This document shows, piece after piece, positions 1-7,965 of a stretch of DNA of 64,000 nt (its first letter is position 1; each line of letters opens with the position of its first letter). Source of the DNA: Capilliphycus salinus (lineage in GTDB: Bacteria > Cyanobacteriota > Cyanobacteriia > Cyanobacteriales > Microcoleaceae). The notes below the pieces were generated by a model. It ran no database searches and was not told where the DNA came from. It saw nothing but the letters and a program-made list of their open reading frames with translations. The stretch is taken from the NCBI RefSeq assembly GCF_047276495.1, contig NZ_CP178543.1:2914001-2978000 (forward strand), given 5' to 3'. The translations under genes were made by a program, and so were the position numbers.

Positions 1-1485
1 CAAGGGAAACTCTCTCTCGAAAAACAGTCCGACAGCGCCACGAAGAATTATAATTTGGGAGTCGCCCGTCAACAACAAGGGGATTTGACGTCTGCGCTTG
101 CCTATTTCCGCCAAGCCATTGCCATGCAGCCCGATTTGTTGGATGCTCATTATCAGTTAGGCGTGATTCAAGAATCTCTGGGCGAGTTAGAAGCGGCAAT
201 TATTTCTTGTCAAAATGCGATCGATCTCAATCCCAACTTTGGGCCTGCTTATCTTCTTCTGGGTAAAATTTATCAAACCCAACTGAAATTAGAAGAAGCT
301 GCATCTGCCTATCGAGAAGGATTAAAACGGGTCAATCCTCGCTACGCCCAGGCGGTTGAGGCTTATACTCCGGTTTCAACTAATCCCAAAGATTATACCA
401 CGCCCCAACTGAGTTTGGGGGAAGTCACCGTTGGAAATTATACCTTTCCCGGTACGCCGCCCGTTTCCAAACCCGAAGAAAAGCGACCCTTTTGGACGGT
501 AATTGTTCCGCTATACAACCGCAAAAACTATCTGCTGGAATGTTTGGCGAGTATTCTCGCGCAGTGGCCGGGAGAAGAGGAGATGGAAATTCTGGTGATG
601 GATAATAACAGCACTCCCCCGCTATTTGATTTGGTGAATGCGATCGGTGGCGGTATTGTACGTTATCATTTGAATCCGGAAAATATTGGTCCGCGCCGCA
701 ATTTTAATCTGGCGATTGGTTTGAGTCGCGGAGAATGGATTCATCTGATTCCAGAGGATGAATATGTTTTCCCCGAGTATTATCAACGATTGCAGCGGAG
801 TTTGGCAAATTGCCCCGATTCGGTTGGGGCGGCTTTTACCGGCTATCAGAATATTAATGATGACCGTAAGGTGATTTTCACCCAAACTCACGGTTATGGC
901 GACCAACCTCGGATTATTGAAGACTGGCTGGATCGAATTGGGGTTTCTAACGTCTTAAATCCCTGTGCGGTGGTGATTCGTCGTTCTGCTCACGAACGTT
1001 TGGGAAGTTACGACCTCAATAATATCTTTACTCACGACTGGGAACTTTACAAGCGGATTGCTTCGTTTTATCATTGGTGGTACGAACCGGGAATTTTAGC
1101 CTGTTACCGCCAGCATTCTAATAATATGACCAGCGAACTGGCAAAGGCGGGAGCGCAAGCGGAGTCCTTTCGGATGGGAATAGAGGTTTCCGAGAGTTAT
1201 CTTCCCGCCGAACGGTGTGCCGAAATTACCGCTAAGGCTCGGCGTCATTTCTTTAAACATTGTCTCGACAGCGCCACAATTCCCATCAAAGCGGGTAATC
1301 TCTCGGGGGCGTTTCGTTTGATTCAAGAGGCGCTCAAAATTGATTCTTCCAGCGAAGCGATTGATATGCTGTTTACCTGGCTGACTGAGGAACAAGCGGC
1401 GCCCCTGCGTCAGGAAATCGCCTCTAAGTTGCGTTCGATTACTTTGAACCCAACCGAAGAGAGTTTTTTCTTTGCCTATCCTTAA
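1..1485 (+). CDS. TPR-glycosyltransferase family 2 protein, 5' end outside the window
   Basis: The frame is open from base 1, so the true start lies upstream. The N-terminal part has about three tetratricopeptide repeats with the A-Y/F--A----P spacing. A GT2 (GT-A fold) domain follows, beginning near WTVIVPLYNRKNYL, with a DNNS motif and a PEDE segment where the metal-binding DxD region is expected. A short helical tail ends in a TPR-like stretch. GT2 enzymes transfer sugars from nucleotide donors, and the TPRs probably bind a protein partner or substrate. The acceptor is unknown. Sister TPR-GT genes lie at 3712-5934 and 35273-39622. GT2 assignment is confident, the specific function is not. 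Confidence 0.85.
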   Translation, partial: QGKLSLEKQSDSATKNYNLGVARQQQGDLTSALAYFRQAIAMQPDLLDAHYQLGVIQESLGELEAAIISCQNAIDLNPNFGPAYLLLGKIYQTQLKLEEAASAYREGLKRVNPRYAQAVEAYTPVSTNPKDYTTPQLSLGEVTVGNYTFPGTPPVSKPEEKRPFWTVIVPLYNRKNYLLECLASILAQWPGEEEMEILVMDNNSTPPLFDLVNAIGGGIVRYHLNPENIGPRRNFNLAIGLSRGEWIHLIPEDEYVFPEYYQRLQRSLANCPDSVGAAFTGYQNINDDRKVIFTQTHGYGDQPRIIEDWLDRIGVSNVLNPCAVVIRRSAHERLGSYDLNNIFTHDWELYKRIASFYHWWYEPGILACYRQHSNNMTSELAKAGAQAESFRMGIEVSESYLPAERCAEITAKARRHFFKHCLDSATIPIKAGNLSGAFRLIQEALKIDSSSEAIDMLFTWLTEEQAAPLRQEIASKLRSITLNPTEESFFFAYP

Positions 1486-1505
1486 GGATAGATTTGACCG
1501 AAATC

Positions 1506-1518
1506 TGCCACTTTGGCA
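1506..1518. promoter_or_regulatory. Palindrome TGCCA-CTT-TGGCA, putative operator (site 1)
   Basis: This is a perfect inverted repeat with a 3-nt spacer, extended by one C/G pair on each side. It begins 20 bp after the stop of the TPR-glycosyltransferase gene and lies 427 bp upstream of the first double-glycine-leader gene. It is the site farthest from any start codon and could serve either neighbour or neither. It belongs to a seven-member set in this island. The binding protein is unknown. Confidence 0.4.
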
Positions 1519-1834
1519 GCACTCGTCCTTCTAAGCTGATAAGCTATAAAACGATTAACGCTCAAGAGTTGATCGTCACCCACTCAAATGCCGATTAGAA
1601 AAAATTGTTCCTTTGCAGCTTGGGTTGCTAACCACCCCCCTTTTTAAGGGGGGCAAGGGGGGATATTTTGTAAGGCTGGGGGTCTATTTCAAAATCTCAT
1701 CCCTTTATTTCAACTTGTCTGTCACCGTAAATCTAGCTAGTTAATTCTGCTTAGTTCTCGGAATTGGGCAGAGTTTTTAACGTTAAAATCTCAAAAAAAA
1801 TCCAAATTTGATCTCGAAACTTTTTTGATAAATC

Positions 1835-1847
1835 TGCCAAAGTGGCA
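1835..1847. promoter_or_regulatory. Palindrome TGCCA-AAG-TGGCA, putative operator (site 2)
   Basis: Inverted repeat ending 98 bp upstream of the first double-glycine-leader gene. The flanks read TCTGCCA...TGGCAAC toward the gene, as in most members of the set. It lies inside the duplicated segment, and its counterpart is site 3. Confidence 0.55.
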
Positions 1848-1945
1848 ACCCAACGCTTGGAGTTCTGGTTATATTAAAGATGTCAGCGAGGAAGACAAAT
1901 GAACTCGCTAACAAAAACAAATAACTGCTAAAAGGAGTAAATCCA

Positions 1946-2263
1946 ATGTTAATTAATGATCTGAGCTACTGCGAAGTTGTTGAAGAGAACGTTGTTGGTG
2001 GTTTCGGTTTTGTCGTTGCTGGTAAAGACGTTGCTGCTATCTCTGACGTTGACCAAGACTACGATGTAGATGTTAACATCGATATCGACAAAGATATCAA
2101 CTCTGACATCAAGAGCAAAGTTGATCTCAAAGGTAACTTCGCTTCCGTTACTTTTGATGCAACTGCTATCGGTAGCAACACTTACACTCAAGCTGATGTT
2201 TCCGCATTTGCTACTGCTGGACTGAGCGAATCTTCGGGTACTTTAGTTGCTGCTGTTGACTAA
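1946..2263 (+). CDS. Small secreted protein with double-glycine leader, copy 1
   Basis: The product is 105 aa. Residues 1-19 look like a leader for C39-peptidase exporters: hydrophobic and acidic residues (L6, S7, E10, V11, V16) ending in a Gly18-Gly19 pair. The mature part has an unusual Asp-rich run at residues 33-60 in which Asp alternates with Val/Ile, then a Ser/Thr/Ala-rich tail ending in Asp. The ATG has a good GGAG ribosome site 8 bases upstream. A matching exporter with an intact C39 domain lies at 17436-20564. I infer that it is cleaved after GG and exported. It could be a RiPP precursor or a structural secreted protein. No named family was recognised. Confidence 0.75.
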   Translation: MLINDLSYCEVVEENVVGGFGFVVAGKDVAAISDVDQDYDVDVNIDIDKDINSDIKSKVDLKGNFASVTFDATAIGSNTYTQADVSAFATAGLSESSGTLVAAVD

Positions 2264-2317
2264 TTGAAAAAAGTTGCCTGACAAAAGGACAACTTCCATT
2301 TAAAACTCTTGTTTAAT

Positions 2318-2364
2318 GTAGGTAGATCAACGAGATCAGCGTTGGTCTACTTACTGTTATTTTT
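2318..2364 (+). terminator. Hairpin terminator after small protein copy 1
   Basis: A 15-nt arm at 2318-2332 pairs with 2340-2354 with few mismatches around a 7-nt loop. TGTTATTTTT follows. It lies 54 bp after the stop codon, so the small gene is probably a monocistronic unit. Confidence 0.65.
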
Positions 2365-2415
2365 AGATTAACAGGTTCGTTTATCTTTGTCAACCCCCGA
2401 TCCCCAAAGTCTGAA

Positions 2416-2636
2416 TTTGGAGATTTCTTCTCACCGTCTCAGCAAGTCAGAAATCGGTCTGCGAGAAGATCAAATCGGGTTTTGGTGTTGTTAATCGTTT
2501 TACAAATATTTACCTCAATCTGATCCTGTTTTTCCTCAGATGGCCGGACGGCTTAAAACCTGTAAGTTTGTGTTTATTAAGTATCCTGGTGAGGCCCGGG
2601 AAAGGGGAACAGAAGTTTTTGGTCAACGTTTTTGAT
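2416..2636 (+). pseudogene. Decayed internal fragment of a SPINDLY-type glycosyltransferase gene, copy 1
   Basis: This stretch matches about 5261-5480 of the intact gene at 3712-5934, in the part coding for the catalytic domain. A parental Gln codon (CAA) after two Cys codons is TAA here, and the match ends at an in-frame TGA. It has no start and cannot make a product. The second copy at 3432-3652 carries the same TAA, so the decay predates the tandem duplication. Confidence 0.75.
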
Positions 2637-2695
2637 TCAAGCTTCAACTCCCTTGAAAAACATCAAGTTTTATTAAGTTTTTTTTGATTAGATTA

Positions 2696-2917
2696 ATGAG
2701 TACCAAAGACATTGCAGAATCTCAACTTAAATCTCTCGTCAAGACGGCAGCACAAAATCATCAACTCGGTCAATTCAAGCCGAGTTTTTCACGTGAAATC
2801 AAGTCTCCAAACCCATCCAAATTTGATCTCGAAACTTTTTTGATAAATCTGCCAAAATGGCAACCTAACGCTTGGAGTTCTGGTTATATTAAAGATGTCA
2901 GCGAGGAAGACAAATGA
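2696..2917 (+). pseudogene. Chimeric open frame: SPINDLY-gene N-terminus joined to the repeat start
   Basis: The first 26 codons, beginning MSTKDIAESQL, are nearly identical to the start of the intact gene at 3712. The frame then crosses the duplication junction into a 47-codon segment that also lies, with in-frame stops upstream, before copy 1. The open frame therefore looks like a by-product of tandem duplication. It ends 44 bp before small gene copy 2. Whether a 73-aa peptide is made is unknown. Confidence 0.5.
2850..2862. promoter_or_regulatory. Palindrome TGCCA-AAA-TGGCA, putative operator (site 3)
   Basis: Inverted repeat ending 99 bp upstream of the second double-glycine-leader gene. 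It is the duplicated counterpart of site 2. Only the spacer differs (AAA for AAG), and both half-sites are intact. Confidence 0.55.
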
Positions 2918-2961
2918 ACTCGCTAACAAACAACAAATAACTGCTAAAAGGACTAAATCCA

Positions 2962-3279
2962 ATGTTAATTAATGATCTGAGCTACTGCGAAGTTGTTGAA
3001 GAGAACGTTGTAGGTGGTTTCGGTTTTGTCGTTGCTGGTAAGAACGTTGCTGCTATCTCTGACGTTGACCAAGACTACGATGTAGATGTTAACATCGATA
3101 TCGACAAAGATATCAAGTCTGACATCAGCAGCAAGGTTGATCTCAAAGGTAACTTCGCTTCCGTTACTTTTGATGCAACTGCTATCGGCAACAACACTTA
3201 CACTCAAGCTGATGTTTCCGCATTTGCTACTGCTGGACTGAGCGAATCTTCGGGTACTTTAGTTGCTGCTGTTGACTAA
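2962..3279 (+). CDS. Small secreted protein with double-glycine leader, copy 2
   Basis: The product is 105 aa and differs from copy 1 at only four residues (D28N, N52K, K56S, S77N). The leader and Gly18-Gly19 pair are unchanged, and the Asp/Val/Ile run is kept. The ribosome-binding segment reads GGAC where copy 1 has GGAG, which may lower translation. An operator lies 99 bp upstream and a hairpin terminator follows. The role is inferred as for copy 1: export and leader removal by a C39-peptidase ABC exporter such as the one at 17436-20564. Confidence 0.75.
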   Translation: MLINDLSYCEVVEENVVGGFGFVVAGKNVAAISDVDQDYDVDVNIDIDKDIKSDISSKVDLKGNFASVTFDATAIGNNTYTQADVSAFATAGLSESSGTLVAAVD

Positions 3280-3333
3280 TTGAAAAAAGTTGCCTGACAA
3301 AAGGACAACTTCCATTTAAAACTCTTGTTTAAT

Positions 3334-3380
3334 GTAGGTAGATCAACGAGATCAGCGTTGGTCTACTTACTGTTATTTTT
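3334..3380 (+). terminator. Hairpin terminator after small protein copy 2
   Basis: Duplicated counterpart of the terminator at 2318-2364, with the same arms, 7-nt loop and T-rich tail. Confidence 0.65.
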
Positions 3381-3431
3381 AGATTAACAGGTTCGTTTAT
3401 CTTTGTCAACCCCCGATCCCCAAAGTCTGAA

Positions 3432-3652
3432 TTTGGAGATTTCTTCTCACCGTCTCAGCAAGTCAGAAATCGGTCTGCAAGAAGATCAGATCAGGTTTTG
3501 GTGTTGTTAATCGTTTTACAAATATTTACCTCAATCTGATGATGTTTTTCCTCGCATTGCTCAACGGCTAAAAACCTGTAAGTTTGTGTTTATGAAGTAT
3601 CATGGTGATACCCGTGAAAGGGGAACAGAAGTTTTTGGTCAACGTTTTTGAT
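3432..3652 (+). pseudogene. Decayed internal fragment of a SPINDLY-type glycosyltransferase gene, copy 2
   Basis: Second copy of the fragment at 2416-2636. It shares the TAA that replaces a Gln codon and the TGA at its end. It lies just upstream of the intact gene, which holds the parental version at about 5261-5480. Confidence 0.75.
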
Positions 3653-3711
3653 TCAAGCTTCAACTCCATTTAAAAACATCAAGTTTAAAAAATCTTTTCT
3701 TGATTAAATTA

Positions 3712-5934
3712 ATGAGTACCAAAGACATTGCAGAATCTCAACTTAAATCTCTCGTCAAGACGGCAGCACAAAATCATCAACTGGGTCAATTAAAAGAGGC
3801 TGAATTCGCCTATAAACAGCTTCTGGCACAAATTCAACCTGATTCTGTAGAAGAATCTAGCTTTCTAGCAAAATTTTATCCGGTCATTCTCATGGACTTT
3901 GCACTTGTTCTCCAGAAACAAGGGAAGCTAGAAGAATCGCTAGAATTATACCAACAAGCCTTAAGAATAAAACCAGACTTTGCAGATGCTTACTATAACC
4001 AGGGTCATCTTTTGTGGACGCAAGGGAAGTTAGAAGCAGCAATTGAATCCTATCAGCAAGCCTTGAAATTTCAACCCAGTTTTGCTCAGGCTTATCACGC
4101 TCTAGCTAATATTTTTCAGGAACAACAACAGTTTGAAAAAGCGACTCAATTTTATCAAGAAGCTTTGAAGTTTAATCCAAATTTAGCAGAGGCTTATAAT
4201 AACTTCGGAAATCTTTTCAAAGCCCAAGGAAATTATAATAAGGCTCTAGAACTTTATCAGCAAGCCATCCGCCTCAAACCCAATTTTGCCCAACCTTATA
4301 ACAACTTGGGAAATATATTCAAGCAACAGGATAAACTAGAGAAAGCCGCAGATTCTTATCGGCAAGCGATTCGGATCAATCCCAAATTTGCAGAAGCTTA
4401 TCACAATTTAGCGGGGATATTTTTCCGACGAGGAAACCTAGAAGAATCGATACAACACTATCAACAGGCCGTTCAACTTAATCCCGAGTTTGCCGAGGCA
4501 GAGTTTGGGGTTTGTATCGGTCAGCTTCCGATGATTTATACCGATGTAGAAGAAATTAATTTGCGGCGAGAGCGGTATCAAAACTGTCTTCAAAATTTAG
4601 TCAATTCTTATCAAAATGCCAGCCCAAAACAGCAAGCCAAGGCATCCAGTGCAGTGGGAACATTACAACCCTTTTTGCTGACCTATCAAGGATTAAATGA
4701 TCGACCCTTACAACAAACTTATGGAAAACTGATTCATCAGTTGATGTCCGGTCGCTATCCCCAATATAGCCAACCCATTTCTAATATCGAGTTGGCGGAA
4801 AACGAAAAAATTAGAGTTGGTTTTGTCTCGGGCTTTTTTCGAGGTCATTCCAATTGGAAAATTCCGATTAAAGGCTGGGTGGAAAATCTCAACCGGGAAA
4901 AATTTGAATTATTTGGCTATCATACCGATATTAAACAAGATCAGTTTACACAAGAAGCGAAACAAGCATTTGTTAAATTTGTTCAAGGCCCCTTGACCCT
5001 TCAACAATGGTGTGAAACCATTCAACAAGACCGTTTACACGTTCTAATTTTTCCCGAATTTGGCATGGATACGGTTACGCTGCAATTGGGGTGTTTAAGA
5101 TTAGCTCCGATTCAAATGACTTCTTGGGGACATCCAGAAACCAGCGGACTTCCTACTATCGATTATTACCTCAGTAGTGAGTTAATGGAACCGGAGAATG
5201 CCCAAGAACATTATACCGAAAAGTTGGTTCGATTACCCAATCTTTCGATTCATTATCAGCCGTTGGAAATTCTCCCTCACCGTCGCACTAAGTCGGAAAT
5301 CGGTCTTCGAGAAGATGAGATCATGTTCTGGTGTTGTCAATCGCTTTACAAGTATTTACCTCAGTATGATTGGGTTTTTCCTGAGATAGCCGGACGGCTA
5401 AAAACCTGTAAGTTTGTGTTTATTAAGTATCACGGTGATGCCAGTGAAAGGGTAACAAAAGTTTTTGGTCAGCGTTTACGTCATGCTTTTGAACAATGGG
5501 GACTTGATTATCAGGATTACTGCATCTTTTTACCTCGTTTACAAGCGGGTCAATTTGCCGGAACAACAGCTTTAGCGGATGTGTTTCTTGATAGTATAGG
5601 TTGGTCGGGATGTAATTCAAGTTTGGAAGCGATTGCTTATGATGTTCCGATGGTTACTTTACCGGGAGAATTGATGCGAAGTCGGCACACCTTAGCTTTT
5701 TTGAAAAGGATGGGTATTGAAGAAACGATTGCTGCTGACCCCGATGATTATGTTTCAATTGCGGTTCGTTTGGGTGAAGATGCGGAATTTCGTCAATCTA
5801 TCCGTCAACGAATTGCTGAGAATAAATCTAAGCTTTATGGAGATCTAAAACCTGTTCTTGCTTTAGAGGATTTGATCGTCAATTCAGTGAATACTCTCAA
5901 ATTTTCCCATCAAAAAAGGAGTGTTAGGCTCTAA
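3712..5934 (+). CDS. TPR / SPINDLY-family O-GlcNAc-transferase-like glycosyltransferase
   Basis: The product is 740 aa from ATG 3712; an in-frame TTG at 3700 is less likely. About seven tetratricopeptide repeats fill residues 30-270 (recurring YN-LG--F and A---Y--A----P). A GT41/OGT-type catalytic region follows from about residue 365, with VGFVSGFFRGHS, a GHPETSG segment and a WSGCNSSLEAI donor-binding region near the C-terminus. GT41 enzymes attach GlcNAc or fucose to Ser/Thr of proteins. The Ser/Thr-rich small proteins directly upstream are possible substrates, but that is inference. The first 28 codons belong to the duplicated segment. The gene appears intact, while two fragments of it upstream are dead. 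Confidence 0.85.
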   Translation: MSTKDIAESQLKSLVKTAAQNHQLGQLKEAEFAYKQLLAQIQPDSVEESSFLAKFYPVILMDFALVLQKQGKLEESLELYQQALRIKPDFADAYYNQGHLLWTQGKLEAAIESYQQALKFQPSFAQAYHALANIFQEQQQFEKATQFYQEALKFNPNLAEAYNNFGNLFKAQGNYNKALELYQQAIRLKPNFAQPYNNLGNIFKQQDKLEKAADSYRQAIRINPKFAEAYHNLAGIFFRRGNLEESIQHYQQAVQLNPEFAEAEFGVCIGQLPMIYTDVEEINLRRERYQNCLQNLVNSYQNASPKQQAKASSAVGTLQPFLLTYQGLNDRPLQQTYGKLIHQLMSGRYPQYSQPISNIELAENEKIRVGFVSGFFRGHSNWKIPIKGWVENLNREKFELFGYHTDIKQDQFTQEAKQAFVKFVQGPLTLQQWCETIQQDRLHVLIFPEFGMDTVTLQLGCLRLAPIQMTSWGHPETSGLPTIDYYLSSELMEPENAQEHYTEKLVRLPNLSIHYQPLEILPHRRTKSEIGLREDEIMFWCCQSLYKYLPQYDWVFPEIAGRLKTCKFVFIKYHGDASERVTKVFGQRLRHAFEQWGLDYQDYCIFLPRLQAGQFAGTTALADVFLDSIGWSGCNSSLEAIAYDVPMVTLPGELMRSRHTLAFLKRMGIEETIAADPDDYVSIAVRLGEDAEFRQSIRQRIAENKSKLYGDLKPVLALEDLIVNSVNTLKFSHQKRSVRL

Positions 5935-6422
5935 AAAATCTAAGGCTTTATGAAAACTATTTAACAGCCTTATGGAGTATAAATCCCCACCGTCTGCACG
6001 TCCCAACCCATTGATTCAGACTCCTAACTCCTGACTCCTAATACCATTTCTTTCTAATCATGCAACTTTTTCTGTTCGCGTAGCGTGCCGTCAGGCATCC
6101 CCCCGCCTGCGGCTTCCCCCCTTAAAAAGGCAGGGCTGTTTCATTCTCAGTTAAAAATTGCCGGGGGGGATGGGGGGATGGGGTGATGGGGTGGTGGGGA
6201 GAGGTCTTTTTTCTGATGAAAAATAACTTTTTATTAATAAAAATTCTCCCAATCTCCCTACCTCCCTACCTCCCCACCTCCCCACAAATCAAGTTTTAGG
6301 GCTAGAACGAAACGGCCCTGCCCTTGATCCCCCCTTGATCCCCCCTTAAAAAGGGGGGTGGCGAAGCCGGGGGGATTGGGGGATTAATTAGATGCAGCTT
6401 CATAAAGAATTGGTATAACTCC

Positions 6423-6485
6423 TGTCTCGGTGTCTCGGTGTCTCGGTGTCTCGGTGTCTCGGTGACTCGGTGATTCGGTGACTCC
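6423..6485. repeat. 8-bp microsatellite TGTCTCGG, nearly eight units
   Basis: Five exact TGTCTCGG units are followed by TGACTCGG, TGATTCGG and a partial TGACTCC. It lies about 200 bp upstream of the JmjC gene and just before the palindromic site. Such arrays change length by slippage. Confidence 0.9.
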
Positions 6486-6498
6486 TTCTTCAATTTTC

Positions 6499-6511
6499 TG
6501 CCAATCTGGCA
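6499..6511. promoter_or_regulatory. Palindrome TGCCA-ATC-TGGCA, putative operator (site 4)
   Basis: Inverted repeat 173 bp upstream of the JmjC/cupin gene at 6685. It has the same TCTGCCA...TGGCAAC flanks, oriented toward the gene. No other gene start is nearby. Confidence 0.5.
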
Positions 6512-6684
6512 ACAAAAAAGCCGAGAATTTTATATCCTAGAAAATCTAATAAAGTATTAATTTCGCTTTCGAGACTTGGGGTATCATTTCCAACTCTTAA
6601 GGATATTCATTTAGATTTTTAGACCTTTGAAGGCTTAGAAACCGTTAAGCGCCCATTACTCATTCCAAACCATTTCTCAAGACC

Positions 6685-7860
6685 ATGCAAACTCTCTCTA
6701 GTATTCTCCATCCTTATCCAGTTGAAAAGTTTTTAGCCGAAAACTGGACCAAACAAGCCGTTTTTATCCCCTGTGAACAACCGGGGAAGTTTAAGCATTT
6801 ATTTTCTTGGCAACAGCTTAATCATTTACTCAACTATCACAAGATTCAGTATCCTCATTTACGATTTGTTGTTCGAGGCGATTACCTACCCGAGTGTGAC
6901 CCGACAGAGTGGGCAAAACGCTGTCGAGAAGGGGCGACTTTAGCAGTAGATCATCTTCACGATCGAATTCCGGCTTTAGCTGATTTGGTCTGGGGACTAC
7001 AACGAGAAATCGGTCATAGTAAAGCCCATATTAACCTCTACTGTTCTTGGCCGGGTCATCAAGGGTTTGACTGTCACTACGATACCCACGAAGTATTTGT
7101 GTTTCAGATTGAAGGAGAAAAAGAATGGTTTGTCTTTGGGGAAACTCAGCAATATCCCCGAGAACGGTGGCGTCCCGGTTCTCAGAAGCCACCAGAAGAA
7201 TTTCCATACCTCCGATGTGTTCTTAAACCCGGGGATTTTCTTTATATTCCTCGCGGACATTGGCACTATGCGGTCGCCCAAGATCAACCTTCTCTGCATT
7301 TGACAATGGGTATGCGTTGTTTTGTCGGAAGCGACTTATTGGATTGGATAGTTGACCAAATTAAAGATGAAGAAATTTGGCGGAAAAATTTACCTTTGAT
7401 CCCCCAGGGAGATACTGCTCAGATCCAAGAATACAGCCAGAGATTACTCGATCACCTCAGCACAACTTTGAGAGTCAAACAACAGGAGTTGAGTCAAGGT
7501 TATGTGCGATTTCAGTCCTTAAAGGGTGGCAGTCGTCATCCCGAAATTTCTCTGCCCAATCAAGTTGGATTTAACTTATTTGAGCAAGAACTCGATACTC
7601 GCCTCAGAATCGCAAAGCACCAAAAAGTTCTCGTCGAATTTCTCGATGAAGGAAAGTGTCAGTTAGTGACGGGTACGAAAAAGCTGATGTTTAAAGGGTT
7701 AGATCTTGAGATGATCAAAAAGCTGGTGAACAAGCTATTTACAACGGAGACCTTTACAGCCAAAGATGTCGCTGAGTGGTTGCCGGAGGCTGACCTAGAA
7801 ATCGTTATTTTGCCCTTGCTTGCGTCGTTAATCAAAGAAGGTTTTATCGTCGCCGATTAG
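6685..7860 (+). CDS. JmjC / cupin-4 family 2-oxoglutarate-Fe(II) oxygenase
   Basis: The product is 391 aa. A double-stranded beta-helix core spans about residues 85-215. It has the iron-binding His131-x-Asp133 (in CHYDTHEVF) and a distal His194 in YIPRGHWHYA. The C-terminal part (about 225-391) is a winged-helix-like tail typical of cupin-4 proteins such as the ribosomal-protein hydroxylases RoxA/YcfD and MINA53. Those enzymes hydroxylate Arg or His of ribosomal proteins. This one lies inside a secretion island and shares the palindromic operator with the small leader-peptide genes, so an exported Asp/Asn-rich protein could be its substrate; that is inference. It is separated from the convergent RTX gene by a strong hairpin. 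Confidence 0.8.
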   Translation: MQTLSSILHPYPVEKFLAENWTKQAVFIPCEQPGKFKHLFSWQQLNHLLNYHKIQYPHLRFVVRGDYLPECDPTEWAKRCREGATLAVDHLHDRIPALADLVWGLQREIGHSKAHINLYCSWPGHQGFDCHYDTHEVFVFQIEGEKEWFVFGETQQYPRERWRPGSQKPPEEFPYLRCVLKPGDFLYIPRGHWHYAVAQDQPSLHLTMGMRCFVGSDLLDWIVDQIKDEEIWRKNLPLIPQGDTAQIQEYSQRLLDHLSTTLRVKQQELSQGYVRFQSLKGGSRHPEISLPNQVGFNLFEQELDTRLRIAKHQKVLVEFLDEGKCQLVTGTKKLMFKGLDLEMIKKLVNKLFTTETFTAKDVAEWLPEADLEIVILPLLASLIKEGFIVAD

Positions 7861-7892
7861 AACAATAGTAATGGTTAAGTCTAGGCTTAATC

Positions 7893-7957
7893 AAAAAAAC
7901 CCAGTTTCGATCAAAGGGAAGCCTAAATTTTAGCGTTCTTCCCTTGAGAAACTGGGC
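7893..7957. terminator. Bidirectional hairpin terminator
   Basis: A long interrupted stem: 7901-7908 pairs with 7950-7957 and 7914-7921 pairs with 7939-7946. A run of A at 7894-7900 gives a U-tract for the minus-strand RTX transcript. It sits between convergent genes (JmjC on plus, RTX on minus). Confidence 0.75.
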
Positions 7958-7965
7958 TGATTAGG

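Larger units (their letters stand above)
1486..1945. other. Intergenic region with G/C-run hairpin and two palindromes
   Basis: No gene is supported here. Six C at 1635-1640 can pair with six G at 1648-1653. The same C-run/G-run element recurs at 6340-6358, so it is an interspersed repeat. Two TGCCA-N3-TGGCA palindromes (1506-1518 and 1835-1847) and the start of the 1-kb direct repeat (near 1768) also fall here. The segment just before the small gene at 1946 reads in part as the tail of a lost gene, ending in a TGA at 1899-1901. Confidence 0.6.
1768..2782 (+). repeat. Direct repeat, copy 1 (about 1,016-bp period)
   Basis: This segment is repeated in tandem at 2780-3796 with an offset of 1,016 bp over most of its length. 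Each copy holds, in order, a palindromic operator, the small double-glycine-leader gene, a hairpin terminator, a decayed piece of a SPINDLY-type gene, and the first 26 codons of that gene. In copy 1 the 26 codons run into the next repeat. In copy 2 they continue into the intact gene at 3712. Identity is high, with scattered substitutions and a few short indels near the upstream edge. Confidence 0.85.
2780..3796 (+). repeat. Direct repeat, copy 2 (about 1,016-bp period)
   Basis: Second tandem copy of the segment described for 1768-2782. It runs into codon 28 or so of the intact SPINDLY-type gene. The gene-proximal part is almost identical between copies. The first few dozen bases and the region around 3680-3700 are the most diverged. 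Confidence 0.85.
5935..6684. other. 750-bp repeat-rich intergenic region
   Basis: No gene is supported. It contains a GCGTAGCGTGCCGTCAGGCA-type interspersed element near 6080-6100, a long G-rich tract around 6160-6205, a C-rich tract around 6247-6290, a C-run/G-run hairpin at 6340-6358, an 8-bp microsatellite at 6423-6485, and a palindromic operator at 6499-6511. Frames crossing it translate into low-complexity peptides only. Confidence 0.6.
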
